A DNA stretch of 6,687 bases from an uncultured Eubacteriales bacterium (GTDB lineage: Bacteria > Bacillota > Clostridia > Peptostreptococcales > Anaerovoracaceae). Each line of letters begins with the position of its first letter. The stretch's first letter is position 1. The position numbers and the translations under genes were made by a program. The stretch covers positions 1-6,687 of the forward strand of contig CADBSL010000088.1 of the NCBI GenBank assembly GCA_902797345.1, given 5' to 3'. The notes under the pieces are model-generated. The model was given only the letters and a program-made list of their open reading frames with translations. It searched no databases and was not told where the DNA came from. Shown here piece after piece: positions 1-6,584 of the stretch.

Positions 1-807
1 ATCGCCCTGGAAGGAAAAGACCTGCAATACCTCATCGACCATTATGACGTCCTGAGGGACGAATGTGAGCGGGAAGCCGCGGTTTGCCGGGAAGAAGACC
101 TGCTGTCTCTGAAGGACCCGGAAGTCCGCCTCCTGTCCCCCATCCCCTACCCCCGGCGCAACATCATCTGCCTGGGGAAGAACTACCTGGAACACGTGAA
201 GGAGATCGGCGGCATCACCGGCGGGCCCAAGGACAGCGCTCCGGAGTGGCCCATCTACTTCACCAAAGCTGCCTATCCCTGTCTGGAGCCCGGCGGCACC
301 ATCCTCCGGCATGAGACCGTCACCGCCTCCATCGACTACGAGGCGGAATTGACCGTGGTCATCGGCAAACAGGGCACGTATATCCCGGAAGAAAACGCTC
401 TGGATTACGTCTTCGGCTATACCATCGGCAACGACATCTCCGCCCGGGACGTCCAGAACCGCCACGTGAACTGGTTCATGGGCAAGAGCCTTACCACACA
501 CTGTCCCGTGGGCCCCTGGATCGTCACCAAAGAAGAGATCCCGGACCCCCAGTGTCTTTCCGTGCGCTCTTACGTGGAAGGGGAACTTCGTCAGGACGGG
601 AACACCCGGGACATGATCCGTGGCGTCGCCAGGATCATCCACGAGCTTTCCCAGGGCTACGAGCTGTTCCCGGGGGACATGATCATGACGGGGACCCCCA
701 AAGGCGTGGGGATGGGATTCAAACCGCCCCGCTATTTACAACCCGGAAATGAAGTGAAATGCGTCATCGACCAGATCGGCGAATTGACGAATTATCTGGA
801 AAAATAG
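1..807 (+). CDS. Fumarylacetoacetate hydrolase (FAH) family protein, 5' end cut off by window
   Basis: The frame is open from base 1 to the TAG at 805-807 and gives 268 residues, with the N-terminus missing. It carries the FAH-fold signatures in order: a G-K-N-Y-x-x-H segment (H65), the metal-binding D-Y-E-A-E-L (E114 and E116), G-Y-T-I-G-N-D-I-S-A-R-D (D145 as third metal ligand), M-G-K-S (K162), and the C-terminal P-G-D-x-I-x-T-G-T-P-x-G-V-G (225-237). Family members are cytosolic Mg/Mn enzymes that hydrolyse, decarboxylate or isomerise acylpyruvate-like and related oxo-diacids, such as fumarylpyruvate, acylpyruvate or oxaloacetate enol. The substrate cannot be told from sequence. The F-T-K-A stretch (residues 90-93) replaces the commoner K-P-x-S motif and may mark a subfamily. 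An in-frame ATG at 196 is not the start, because conserved family sequence (I-C-L-G-K-N-Y-L-E-H) lies upstream of it. The gene converges with the neighbouring leftward aminotransferase gene, so it is not in that operon. Confidence 0.93.
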   Translation: MALEGKDLQYLIDHYDVLRDECEREAAVCREEDLLSLKDPEVRLLSPIPYPRRNIICLGKNYLEHVKEIGGITGGPKDSAPEWPIYFTKAAYPCLEPGGTILRHETVTASIDYEAELTVVIGKQGTYIPEENALDYVFGYTIGNDISARDVQNRHVNWFMGKSLTTHCPVGPWIVTKEEIPDPQCLSVRSYVEGELRQDGNTRDMIRGVARIIHELSQGYELFPGDMIMTGTPKGVGMGFKPPRYLQPGNEVKCVIDQIGELTNYLEK

Positions 808-813
808 CCTGAA

Positions 814-855
814 AATCCGAACGAGGCGATGAAGATTCATCGCCCCGCCCGGATT
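814..855 (-). terminator. Two-tier hairpin between convergent genes, probable ilvE terminator
   Basis: The inner stem is a perfect 9-base inverted repeat, GGCGATGAA (825-833) and TTCATCGCC (836-844). The outer stem is AATCCG (814-819) with CGGATT (850-855), separated from the inner one by unpaired ACGAG and CCGCC. Read leftward, the hairpin runs into TTTTC and then TATTTTT (about 815-799), which suits an intrinsic terminator for ilvE, whose stop is 45 bases away. Read rightward there is no T-run after it, so termination of the FAH gene here is less certain, although convergent genes often share such a hairpin. Confidence 0.6.
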
Positions 856-899
856 CGATTGGAGTAAACAAAAATATAAACAACTGATCTGCAAAGGGA

Positions 900-1925
900 T
901 TATTTGATCTCGTAGATCCAGCCTTCCGGTGCTTCGATCCGGCCCATCTGGATCCCGGTCAGTGTGTCGTAGAGTTTCTTGGTCACAGGACCCATTCCCT
1001 CCATACCGCTGGGGAAACAGATCTCCTTGCCATGGTCATTCACTTTTCCGACCGGAGAGATCACGGCTGCGGTACCGCACAGTCCGCACTCCGCAAAGTC
1101 TTTCAATTCTTCAAGATATACTTCTCTTTCTTCTACTTCCAGTCCCAGATATTCCTTGGCAACGTACACCAGAGACCGTCTGGTGATGGACGGGAGGATA
1201 CTGGTGGATTTCGGTGTCACGATCTTGTTGTCGTGTGTCACGAACAGGAAGTTCGCACCGCCGGTCTCCTCGACCTTCGTCCCGGTCGCCGGATCCAGGA
1301 ACATATTCTCGTCAAACCCGTTCTCGTGAGCGATCTCGTGGGCCATCAGACTCATCGCATAGTTCAGGCCGGCTTTGATGTGGCCGGTGCCTGCCGGAGC
1401 CGCCCGGTTCAGGTCGCTGACGCAGATGGTCACCGGTTTTGCGCCGCCCTTGAAATAGGGGCCTACCGGTGTGGTGAAAATACGGAATTTATACTCATTC
1501 GCCGGTGTTACACCGATGATCGGGTCATAACCGATCATGAAGGGGCGGACATACAGGGTCGCACCGCTGCCATAAGGCGGTACCCATGCGATGTTGGCCT
1601 TGACGGTCTGCAGCACGGCGTCGATGAATTTTTCCTTCGGGAACGGCGGCATCACCAACGTCTTTGCCGATTCCATCATTCTTTCCGCATTCAGGTCCGG
1701 CCGGAAGCATACGACTCTGCCGTCTTGCGTGGTGTAAGCCTTCAGACCTTCGAAAACGGTCTGAGCATACTGGAATACGCAGGCACATTCGCTGATGGTG
1801 ATCATATCGTCATCGATGAGCTGTCCTTCATCCCATTTCCCATCTTTATAGTGCGCTTCGAAACGTTTGTCAGTCTTTACGTAGGAAAACCCCAGGCTTC
1901 CCCAGTCGATATTCTTCTTCTCCAT
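900..1925 (-). CDS. ilvE: Branched-chain amino acid aminotransferase (type II, class IV PLP enzyme)
   Basis: The 341-residue protein matches the fold-type IV branched-chain aminotransferases in full length. It interconverts leucine, isoleucine and valine with their 2-oxo acids, using glutamate/2-oxoglutarate and PLP, in the cytosol. Visible motifs are F-E-G-L-K-A-Y (58-64), the R-P-F-M-I-G-Y segment (127-133), the PLP lysine K184 in A-G-T-G-H-I-K-A-G-L-N-Y, E-E-T-G-G-A-N-F-L-F (219-228), and C-G-T-A-A-V-I-S-P-V (283-292). The ATG at 1925 is chosen because GGGAG lies 5 bases upstream of it. A TTG at 1952 would add nine non-conserved residues and absorb that ribosome binding site. C280 and C283 form a CxxC just before the G-T-A motif. 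The gene follows sbcC by about 106 bases on the same strand but has its own promoter, and no T-box leader or biosynthetic neighbour is present. Confidence 0.95.
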   Translation of the reverse strand: MEKKNIDWGSLGFSYVKTDKRFEAHYKDGKWDEGQLIDDDMITISECACVFQYAQTVFEGLKAYTTQDGRVVCFRPDLNAERMMESAKTLVMPPFPKEKFIDAVLQTVKANIAWVPPYGSGATLYVRPFMIGYDPIIGVTPANEYKFRIFTTPVGPYFKGGAKPVTICVSDLNRAAPAGTGHIKAGLNYAMSLMAHEIAHENGFDENMFLDPATGTKVEETGGANFLFVTHDNKIVTPKSTSILPSITRRSLVYVAKEYLGLEVEEREVYLEELKDFAECGLCGTAAVISPVGKVNDHGKEICFPSGMEGMGPVTKKLYDTLTGIQMGRIEAPEGWIYEIK

Positions 1926-1960
1926 ACTTTCTCCCTTCTCTCTTAAATACAATTTTCACC

Positions 1961-1989
1961 ATTATACTCTTTCAGGCGGAAAAATGCAA
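1961..1989 (-). promoter_or_regulatory. Probable sigma-A promoter of ilvE
   Basis: Read leftward, TTGCAT (1989-1984) is followed by a 17-base spacer and a perfect TATAAT (1966-1961). The -10 is consensus and the spacing ideal. The -35 matches only the TTG of TTGACA, so some help from an activator is possible. Transcription would start near 1954, leaving a leader of about 30 bases before the ATG at 1925. That is too short for a T-box or an attenuator. Confidence 0.65.
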
Positions 1990-2001
1990 TCCGTTAGAAA
2001 G

Positions 2002-2021
2002 CTTTTCGAGTCACTTTTCGA
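2002..2021. repeat. Direct repeat of an octamer, period 12, in the sbcC-ilvE gap
   Basis: CTTTTCGA occurs at 2002-2009 and again at 2014-2021, with four bases between the copies. The pair ends 12 bases upstream of the ilvE -35 (1984-1989), at roughly -48 to -67 from the inferred start site, and lies outside both coding regions. Tandem sites about one helical turn apart at this distance resemble binding sites for a dimeric activator, but no regulator can be named and chance cannot be excluded. Confidence 0.4.
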
Positions 2022-2031
2022 AGGATTATCG

Positions 2032-5000
2032 CTAGATCCCCGTATCGATGGAGATTTTGCTCCCCTGCCGGCTCTTCTCCACCAGGACCTTTTTGGGGAT
2101 CTCCTCCTTGAGTTCCTGGCGGTGGCTGATGATGCCGATGAGCTTGTTCCCGGCGGTCAGCTCCTGCAGCATGCCGATGGCCCCGTCCAGAGACCGCTGG
2201 TCCAATGTCCCAAAGCCCTCGTCCACGAAGAGGGCGTCCACCTTCACCCCGCCGGCTTCCGCGGTGATCCGATCCGACAGCCCCAGCGCCAGGCTCAGGG
2301 ACGCCATAAAGCTCTCCCCTCCGGACAGTGTGGATACGGGACGTTTCTTCCCGGTGTGGTAATCCAGGATGTCCAGCTCCAGCGCGATGTCCTTCTTGGC
2401 CTCCGGGTCCAAGTGCCGGTACAGACGGTACTGGCCTCCGCTCATGGGCAGCAGCCGCTGATTGGCGGAAGCGATGATGGCATCGAAGCCCTCCGTCTGG
2501 ACAAAGGCCTCCAGAGAGGTCCGGTTCCTGCCGGCGACTTTGCCCTGCACCAGATCCGCCAGATTCGTCAGTAGGGTGAGCTGCCTGAGTTCTTCCCTCA
2601 GGCTTTCCCGGAGCGCTGTCATCTTCTCCAGTGCCTTCTGGCCGTGATCCCGGCGGGTCTTCGCCCGGTTCAGCAGTTCCTGGGTCTCTTTCCATGCGGA
2701 CTCCGCTTCTTTCACGGCCCGTTCCGCCGCTTCCCTGTCCGGACGTTCCTTCCCTTTCAGGTCCCTGATCGCCTTCTCCAGGTTCGCTTTGTTCAGTGCC
2801 TCTTTATCCCGGAAACTCTTGATCACCTTCTCGGACCCTTCGATCGTATCTTTTTGGACCCGAGCCTCCAGGAAATCTGCCTCTTCTCCAAAGCCTTCCC
2901 GGATCCGGATCCGCTCGTATTCGGCCCGGGCTTCTTCCGCTTCGGTCTCTGCCCGTTCCTTTTGCTTCACGATCTCCGACGCCGCATCCACCGCGCCGGC
3001 ATAGGCCTCCGAAGCTGCCGCAGCCGCCTCTCGGGCCGCCTTTACCGTGTCTTCAATGGCGCGGCTCTCCCTTTCAAGAGTATCCGCCTCGGTCATCGCC
3101 GCTTCCCGACTTTCGAATTCCAGATCCAGCAGCGGCTGGATCTCGCCCAGATATCCGGCTCGCTCTTCATTCTTTTTGGTCAGAGCTTCCCGCTGTTCCC
3201 GCAGGCTCACTTCCAAACCAGCAGCATCCTTCCGGTCTTTTTCCAAAGTCTTTGACGTTTGCTCCCGTTTTTCTTGCTCCTTCTGAAGAACATCCAGTCG
3301 TTTTTCCTGTTCATCCAGGACCTCTTCAGTCCGTTTGACTTCCTGCCGGAAAGCGTCCAGCAGATCAGAGATCCCGGCATTTTCCTGCACACGTTCTCCC
3401 ATCAGCCGCAGCACTTCGCTTCGGAGGATCTTTTCCGAACTCTCCGCTTCGCCGACCGCCGCGACCGCTGCCTGATAGGCAGCATCCTTCTCTGCAGCGG
3501 CTCCGTCCCGCAGGGCCTTCCGTTCCTCCAGGGCTTCTTCCGTCACGCCCTCCTCCGGTATCGTTGCCGGCATCGGGTGCTCAAGGGAGCCGCAGACCGG
3601 ACAGGCTTCCCCGGGCCGCAGGCTCTTCGCCAGGATCCCCGCCCGGGACAGCTCCAGCATCTTCTCCGCATGCAAAAACAGACTCTCTTCCCGGTCATAC
3701 GCCGCCCGGGCTTCTTCGAAGACCTTCTGGGCCTTTACTTTCTTACGCTCTTTCTTTTCCAGGTCCGGGATCCGTTTCTTCTCCGTCGTCTCCATTTCTC
3801 CGATCCTGGTCCGCAGCCGGCTCACTTCCTGTTCCGCCCGGATCAGTTCCTCCGGAACATCCCCGGATTCCCGAAGCCATTGCTCGCTTTCCCGGATCTT
3901 TACCTGAAGGGCTTCCTGCTGTCTCAGGTCATTCTCCAGAGCCTGTTCCAATCCTCCGATCTCCGCCGACAGGTCTTCTTCCGCTTGTCGGAGTTCTTCT
4001 CGCCGCTGATATTTTTCTTCCTCATTTCGGATCCCCGCAGCCCGGATCTTCTTCGATTCCGCTTCCGGCTGTCTCCTGGACGCCTCTTCCAGTGCGTCCT
4101 CCGCCCGGGTCTTTTCCTGCAGCCTGGTTTCCTGCCGGGAAACCGCTTTCTGACATTCCTTCTCTGCCTCCGACAGTCGTTCCGCCGCAGACATATATCT
4201 TTGATAAGAAGGATCCACCTCATACACCGCTTTACGCTGGATCCGGGTCTTCTCTTCCAGCTCCCGGACCGCCGGTTCTTCCTCCTCCAGGTTCTTCCGC
4301 TCAGCGCTCAGCTGATCCAGCCCGTTAAAATCCCGTTCCAGGGTCTCCGCCCGGACAGACTCCTCCAGCTTTTTCTGATAGCCGGATTCCTCTTCGGCCA
4401 CCTGCTTTTCCAGCGCTCCGATCCGGGCTTCCTCTTCCGCGAGGACCTCCTCCACCAAATGGATCCGATCTTCCGGATCGTAGATTTTCTCGGTACTTCT
4501 GGCCCGCTCTTTTTCTTCATCCAGCCTTTCTGCCAGAGGGCTTTCCGGATCGCATTCCACTCCTTCCAGCTGTTGGTCCAGGTTCCGCTGGGACTGTCCC
4601 ACCATCTCCCGGGCGTCCTTCGTCCGGTTCTGCAGGATCTGCCCCATCTTCGCATAATTCTCCGTGCAGAAGATCTTCTGGAGGATTTCGCTCCGGTCCT
4701 TCGACCCGGCATTGAGCACCTGACGGAATTCTCCCTGGGCGATCATGGATATCTGCTTGAACTGGTCGTAGCGGATCCGAAGGATCTCTTCCACTTCCTG
4801 GTTCACCGCCTCCACCCCTTCGATGGGGGTCTCCGGTTCCCGGTGCAGTTCCGCCTTCGCCGTCCGGAGGGTCGTGCCGACACCCCGTTTTTTGGCAGAC
4901 TCATAGGCCGGCGAACGGCGGATCCGGTACTCCCGGCCTCCATGTTCAAAGGTCAGCTCCACAAAGGTATCCACCGTGGGATCCGCGAAATCGCTCCGCA

Positions 5001-5196
5001 GGCTCCCCACCTCCCGAAGAGTCCCGCTGGTCTTATTGAACAGCGCGAAGGTCATGGCGTCGAACAACGTCGTCTTCCCCGCGCCGGTGTCGCCGGTGAT
5101 CAGAAACAGCCCTTCCTTTCCGAAGGTGCTGAAATCCACCTCCGCCACCCCTGCGTAGGGGCCGAAGGCGCTCATGGTCAGCTTTATCGGTCTCAT
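2032..5196 (-). CDS. sbcC: Exonuclease SbcC, Rad50-like SMC-type ATPase subunit
   Basis: This 1054-residue protein is the usual length for bacterial SbcC. It pairs with SbcD to open and degrade DNA hairpins, palindromes and protein-blocked ends, with ATP controlling the nuclease. The N-terminal ATPase half has Walker A G-D-T-G-A-G-K-T (35-42) and a Q-loop M-I-A-Q-G-E-F (151-157). A long E/K/R-rich coiled coil of roughly residues 190-875 is interrupted by the zinc-hook C-P-V-C (532-535), which dimerises two molecules through Zn. The C-terminal half has F-V-Q-T-E-G-F (898-904), the ABC signature L-S-G-G-E-S (957-962), Walker B A-L-F-V-D-E with D992 and E993, the D-loop G-T-L-D (996-999) and H1025 in I-S-H. 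Every catalytic element is present. The start overlaps the sbcD stop as ATGA. The very long antisense reading frame opposite it is a by-product of GC-rich Glu/Arg codons. Confidence 0.97.
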   Translation of the reverse strand: MRPIKLTMSAFGPYAGVAEVDFSTFGKEGLFLITGDTGAGKTTLFDAMTFALFNKTSGTLREVGSLRSDFADPTVDTFVELTFEHGGREYRIRRSPAYESAKKRGVGTTLRTAKAELHREPETPIEGVEAVNQEVEEILRIRYDQFKQISMIAQGEFRQVLNAGSKDRSEILQKIFCTENYAKMGQILQNRTKDAREMVGQSQRNLDQQLEGVECDPESPLAERLDEEKERARSTEKIYDPEDRIHLVEEVLAEEEARIGALEKQVAEEESGYQKKLEESVRAETLERDFNGLDQLSAERKNLEEEEPAVRELEEKTRIQRKAVYEVDPSYQRYMSAAERLSEAEKECQKAVSRQETRLQEKTRAEDALEEASRRQPEAESKKIRAAGIRNEEEKYQRREELRQAEEDLSAEIGGLEQALENDLRQQEALQVKIRESEQWLRESGDVPEELIRAEQEVSRLRTRIGEMETTEKKRIPDLEKKERKKVKAQKVFEEARAAYDREESLFLHAEKMLELSRAGILAKSLRPGEACPVCGSLEHPMPATIPEEGVTEEALEERKALRDGAAAEKDAAYQAAVAAVGEAESSEKILRSEVLRLMGERVQENAGISDLLDAFRQEVKRTEEVLDEQEKRLDVLQKEQEKREQTSKTLEKDRKDAAGLEVSLREQREALTKKNEERAGYLGEIQPLLDLEFESREAAMTEADTLERESRAIEDTVKAAREAAAAASEAYAGAVDAASEIVKQKERAETEAEEARAEYERIRIREGFGEEADFLEARVQKDTIEGSEKVIKSFRDKEALNKANLEKAIRDLKGKERPDREAAERAVKEAESAWKETQELLNRAKTRRDHGQKALEKMTALRESLREELRQLTLLTNLADLVQGKVAGRNRTSLEAFVQTEGFDAIIASANQRLLPMSGGQYRLYRHLDPEAKKDIALELDILDYHTGKKRPVSTLSGGESFMASLSLALGLSDRITAEAGGVKVDALFVDEGFGTLDQRSLDGAIGMLQELTAGNKLIGIISHRQELKEEIPKKVLVEKSRQGSKISIDTGI

Positions 5197-6329
5197 CCGA
5201 TCACCTCCGCTTCTCTCGCCGCATCTTCCAGGATCGCTATTTCTTCCTCCGAGGGCTCCTTCCCCAGGATCCAGCGGTAAAAGTCTTTCATCAAGGTCGG
5301 GAAATCCCTGGCCTCCGAGACAGCCGCTGGCTCCAGCCCCTCCAAGAGGGTCCCGTTGTCATAGTCCAGCTTCATCGTGAAGGGATACACGTTCTGCATC
5401 CGGGCCATAGCGTCGATCTGGGTCTGTTCATCCGTCAGGGTCGCGTAGATATAGTCCTGTGGATCCACTGCACTTTGGATCAGTTCTTCCAGGGTGCCCT
5501 TGAGCCTCCGGATCTGCCGAAGGGGCTCCAGTGGCAGGTGACGGACTTCCACCGTCCCCTTTTCCTTCAGCTCCACCAGAGTCACCGTCTTCTCCTGCTC
5601 CAGTTCGTTCTTTTCCAGAGAATACTTCAACGGAGAACCCGCATACCGGAGGGTCTCCCGCCCCACCGGCTGGTTCCGGTGGATGTGGCCCAGGGCCCCA
5701 TAGTCAAAGTCCGTAAAACACTCCCAGGAGATCCGGTCCAAGGTGCCCACGGAAGCCAGCGCCGTCTCGGACCCCGCCAGCTCCGGATCCGAAGCCCCCA
5801 CCACGAACTGGTGGGCCAGGATCACGTTCCGGACGGAAGGGTCGATCTCCTCCCGGCGAATGGCCGTCCGGACCGCATCATCGTAATTCTCGATGGTCTC
5901 CTCCGGGAAAAAGTGCTTCACCCGGGACGCCTTCACATAGGGCAGCATCCAGAAATGGACCGGTCCGTATTCGTCGCTGATCTCCACGTGCCCCAGCCGC
6001 CCGTCGTACCGGCCGGTGATGAACACGCCGCTCTTCTCCAACATCCTGCTGGCGAAATTCAGCCGCTCGTCGGAGTCGTGGTTCCCGCTGATCATAAAGA
6101 CCTTCTTCCCGGCTTCGCTGAGACGGGTGAGGAACCGGTCCAACAGCTGCACCGCAGCCTCCCCCGGCACCGCCCGGTCGTACACATCTCCGCAGATCAG
6201 AACCGCGTCCACCGCCTCCCTGTCCGCGATCTCAAGCAGCCGTTCTAAGATAAAGCGCTGGTCTTCGATCAAATTGAATTCGTTCAGGGACTTGCCCAGG
6301 TGCAGGTCCCCTAAATGCATGAGTTTCAT
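5193..6329 (-). CDS. sbcD: Exonuclease SbcD, Mre11-like metallophosphoesterase subunit
   Basis: The 378-residue protein is the Mn-dependent nuclease partner of SbcC. The five phosphoesterase motifs are intact: D8-x-H10 in G-D-L-H-L-G-K, G-D-V-Y-D (47-51), S-G-N-H-D (81-85), the histidine H173 in L-A-H-Q, and G-H-I-H (214-217). These supply the two-metal site. Y-A-G-S-P-L-K-Y-S (229-237) follows, as in bacterial SbcD, and the remaining roughly 140 residues form the capping and SbcC-contact region. The ATG at 6329 is chosen because the protein then begins M-K-L-M-H-L-G-D-L-H as family members do, with GGAG 7 bases upstream. The frame stays open to a GTG at 6416, but that extension is not family-like and lies over the inverted repeat. 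sbcD is the first gene of the sbcDC operon. No convincing promoter was found just upstream. Confidence 0.96.
   Translation of the reverse strand: MKLMHLGDLHLGKSLNEFNLIEDQRFILERLLEIADREAVDAVLICGDVYDRAVPGEAAVQLLDRFLTRLSEAGKKVFMISGNHDSDERLNFASRMLEKSGVFITGRYDGRLGHVEISDEYGPVHFWMLPYVKASRVKHFFPEETIENYDDAVRTAIRREEIDPSVRNVILAHQFVVGASDPELAGSETALASVGTLDRISWECFTDFDYGALGHIHRNQPVGRETLRYAGSPLKYSLEKNELEQEKTVTLVELKEKGTVEVRHLPLEPLRQIRRLKGTLEELIQSAVDPQDYIYATLTDEQTQIDAMARMQNVYPFTMKLDYDNGTLLEGLEPAAVSEARDFPTLMKDFYRWILGKEPSEEEIAILEDAAREAEVIG
5199..5208 (-). promoter_or_regulatory. Near-consensus Shine-Dalgarno site of sbcC, inside the sbcD 3' end
   Basis: Read leftward, GGAGGTGATC (5208-5199) is fully complementary to the usual 3' tail of 16S rRNA, and its GGAGG ends 7 bases before the sbcC ATG. 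The same bases encode the last residues of SbcD (E-V-I-G). Together with the ATGA overlap at 5193-5196 this decides the sbcC start and suggests translational coupling, which would favour balanced amounts of the two subunits. Confidence 0.85.
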
Positions 6330-6356
6330 TCGTTTACTCCAAATACTATTATTCTC

Positions 6357-6519
6357 GCGAACCTTTTTCGGGATATGGATACCCACCTTCGGACGCTCGC
6401 GCTCATGGCCGCTCACGCAGCGGTACTAAGCTCTGTCTTCGCCTTCGGCTCGCCAATCGCTAAGGACCGGCGTTCGGGAATGCCTCAGGTGGGAATCATA
6501 TCCCGTTTTAACGGTTCGC
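6357..6519. ncRNA. Candidate structured RNA: rod-like nested inverted repeat upstream of sbcD
   Basis: This non-coding gap folds as one long rod on either strand. The outer stem is GCGAACC (6357-6363) with GGTTCGC (6513-6519). After an asymmetric internal loop (6364-6368 and 6506-6512) comes a 17-bp stem between 6369-6387 and 6488-6505, containing one bulged base (6378) and one A-A mismatch (6381 and 6494). Inside are possible pairs TTC/GAA (6388-6390 and 6478-6480) and ACGC/GCGT (6393-6396 and 6470-6473), and a local hairpin CCGCT/AGCGG (6409-6413 and 6419-6423). About 24 outer base pairs enclosing 100 bases are very unlikely by chance. Long rods with internal loops recall 6S-type RNAs, but I recognise no family-specific sequence and do not assign one. 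Strand is open. Rightward, a TATTAT (6347-6352) would start transcription right at the outer stem. Leftward, it would be the sbcDC 5' leader. A miniature transposable element is an alternative. Confidence 0.5.
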
Positions 6520-6524
6520 CAGTA

Positions 6525-6566
6525 TGAAAAAGGGCTGCGTAAGACTATTATCGCCCTGCAGCCCTT
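6525..6566 (-). terminator. Rho-independent terminator of the sirtuin gene
   Basis: AAGGGCTGC (6530-6538) and GCAGCCCTT (6558-6566) form a perfect 9-bp stem with a 19-base loop. Read leftward, the stem is followed directly by a run of T (complement of 6531-6527), the classic intrinsic terminator layout, beginning 19 bases after the sirtuin stop codon. Read rightward it is followed only by AATAAATAA, so it is a weaker terminator in that direction, though it could still mark the 3' end of a rightward RNA from 6357-6519. Confidence 0.85.
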
Positions 6567-6584
6567 AATAAATAACGAAAGCAT

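Noticed and set aside
1032..1946. 304-codon rightward open frame opposite ilvE
   Set aside because: It lies over ilvE, whose protein has all family motifs. The antisense product shows none.
1926..1952. Nine-residue extension of IlvE from a TTG
   Set aside because: It includes the obvious ribosome binding site of the ATG at 1925 and adds non-conserved residues.
1926..2031. Intrinsic terminator for sbcC before ilvE
   Set aside because: Only short, weak pairings (such as CGGA/TCCG around 1976-1993) are visible, and no stem followed by a T-run. Read-through from sbcDC into ilvE stays possible.
3259..5280. 673-codon rightward open frame opposite sbcC
   Set aside because: It is an exact antisense shadow of a well-supported sbcC gene. 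Its predicted protein is Leu/Phe/Pro/Arg-rich low-complexity sequence with no recognisable domain.
6330..6416. 29-residue N-terminal extension of SbcD from a GTG
   Set aside because: It has no Shine-Dalgarno site, is not family-like, and covers the inverted-repeat arm. The ATG at 6329 has GGAG at 7 bases and gives the standard SbcD N-terminus.
6357..6519. tRNA, T-box or a known riboswitch in the sbcD upstream gap
   Set aside because: No cloverleaf or T-arm consensus is present. The TAGTACCGC on the leftward strand only superficially resembles a T-box and lacks a specifier stem and an antiterminator/terminator pair.
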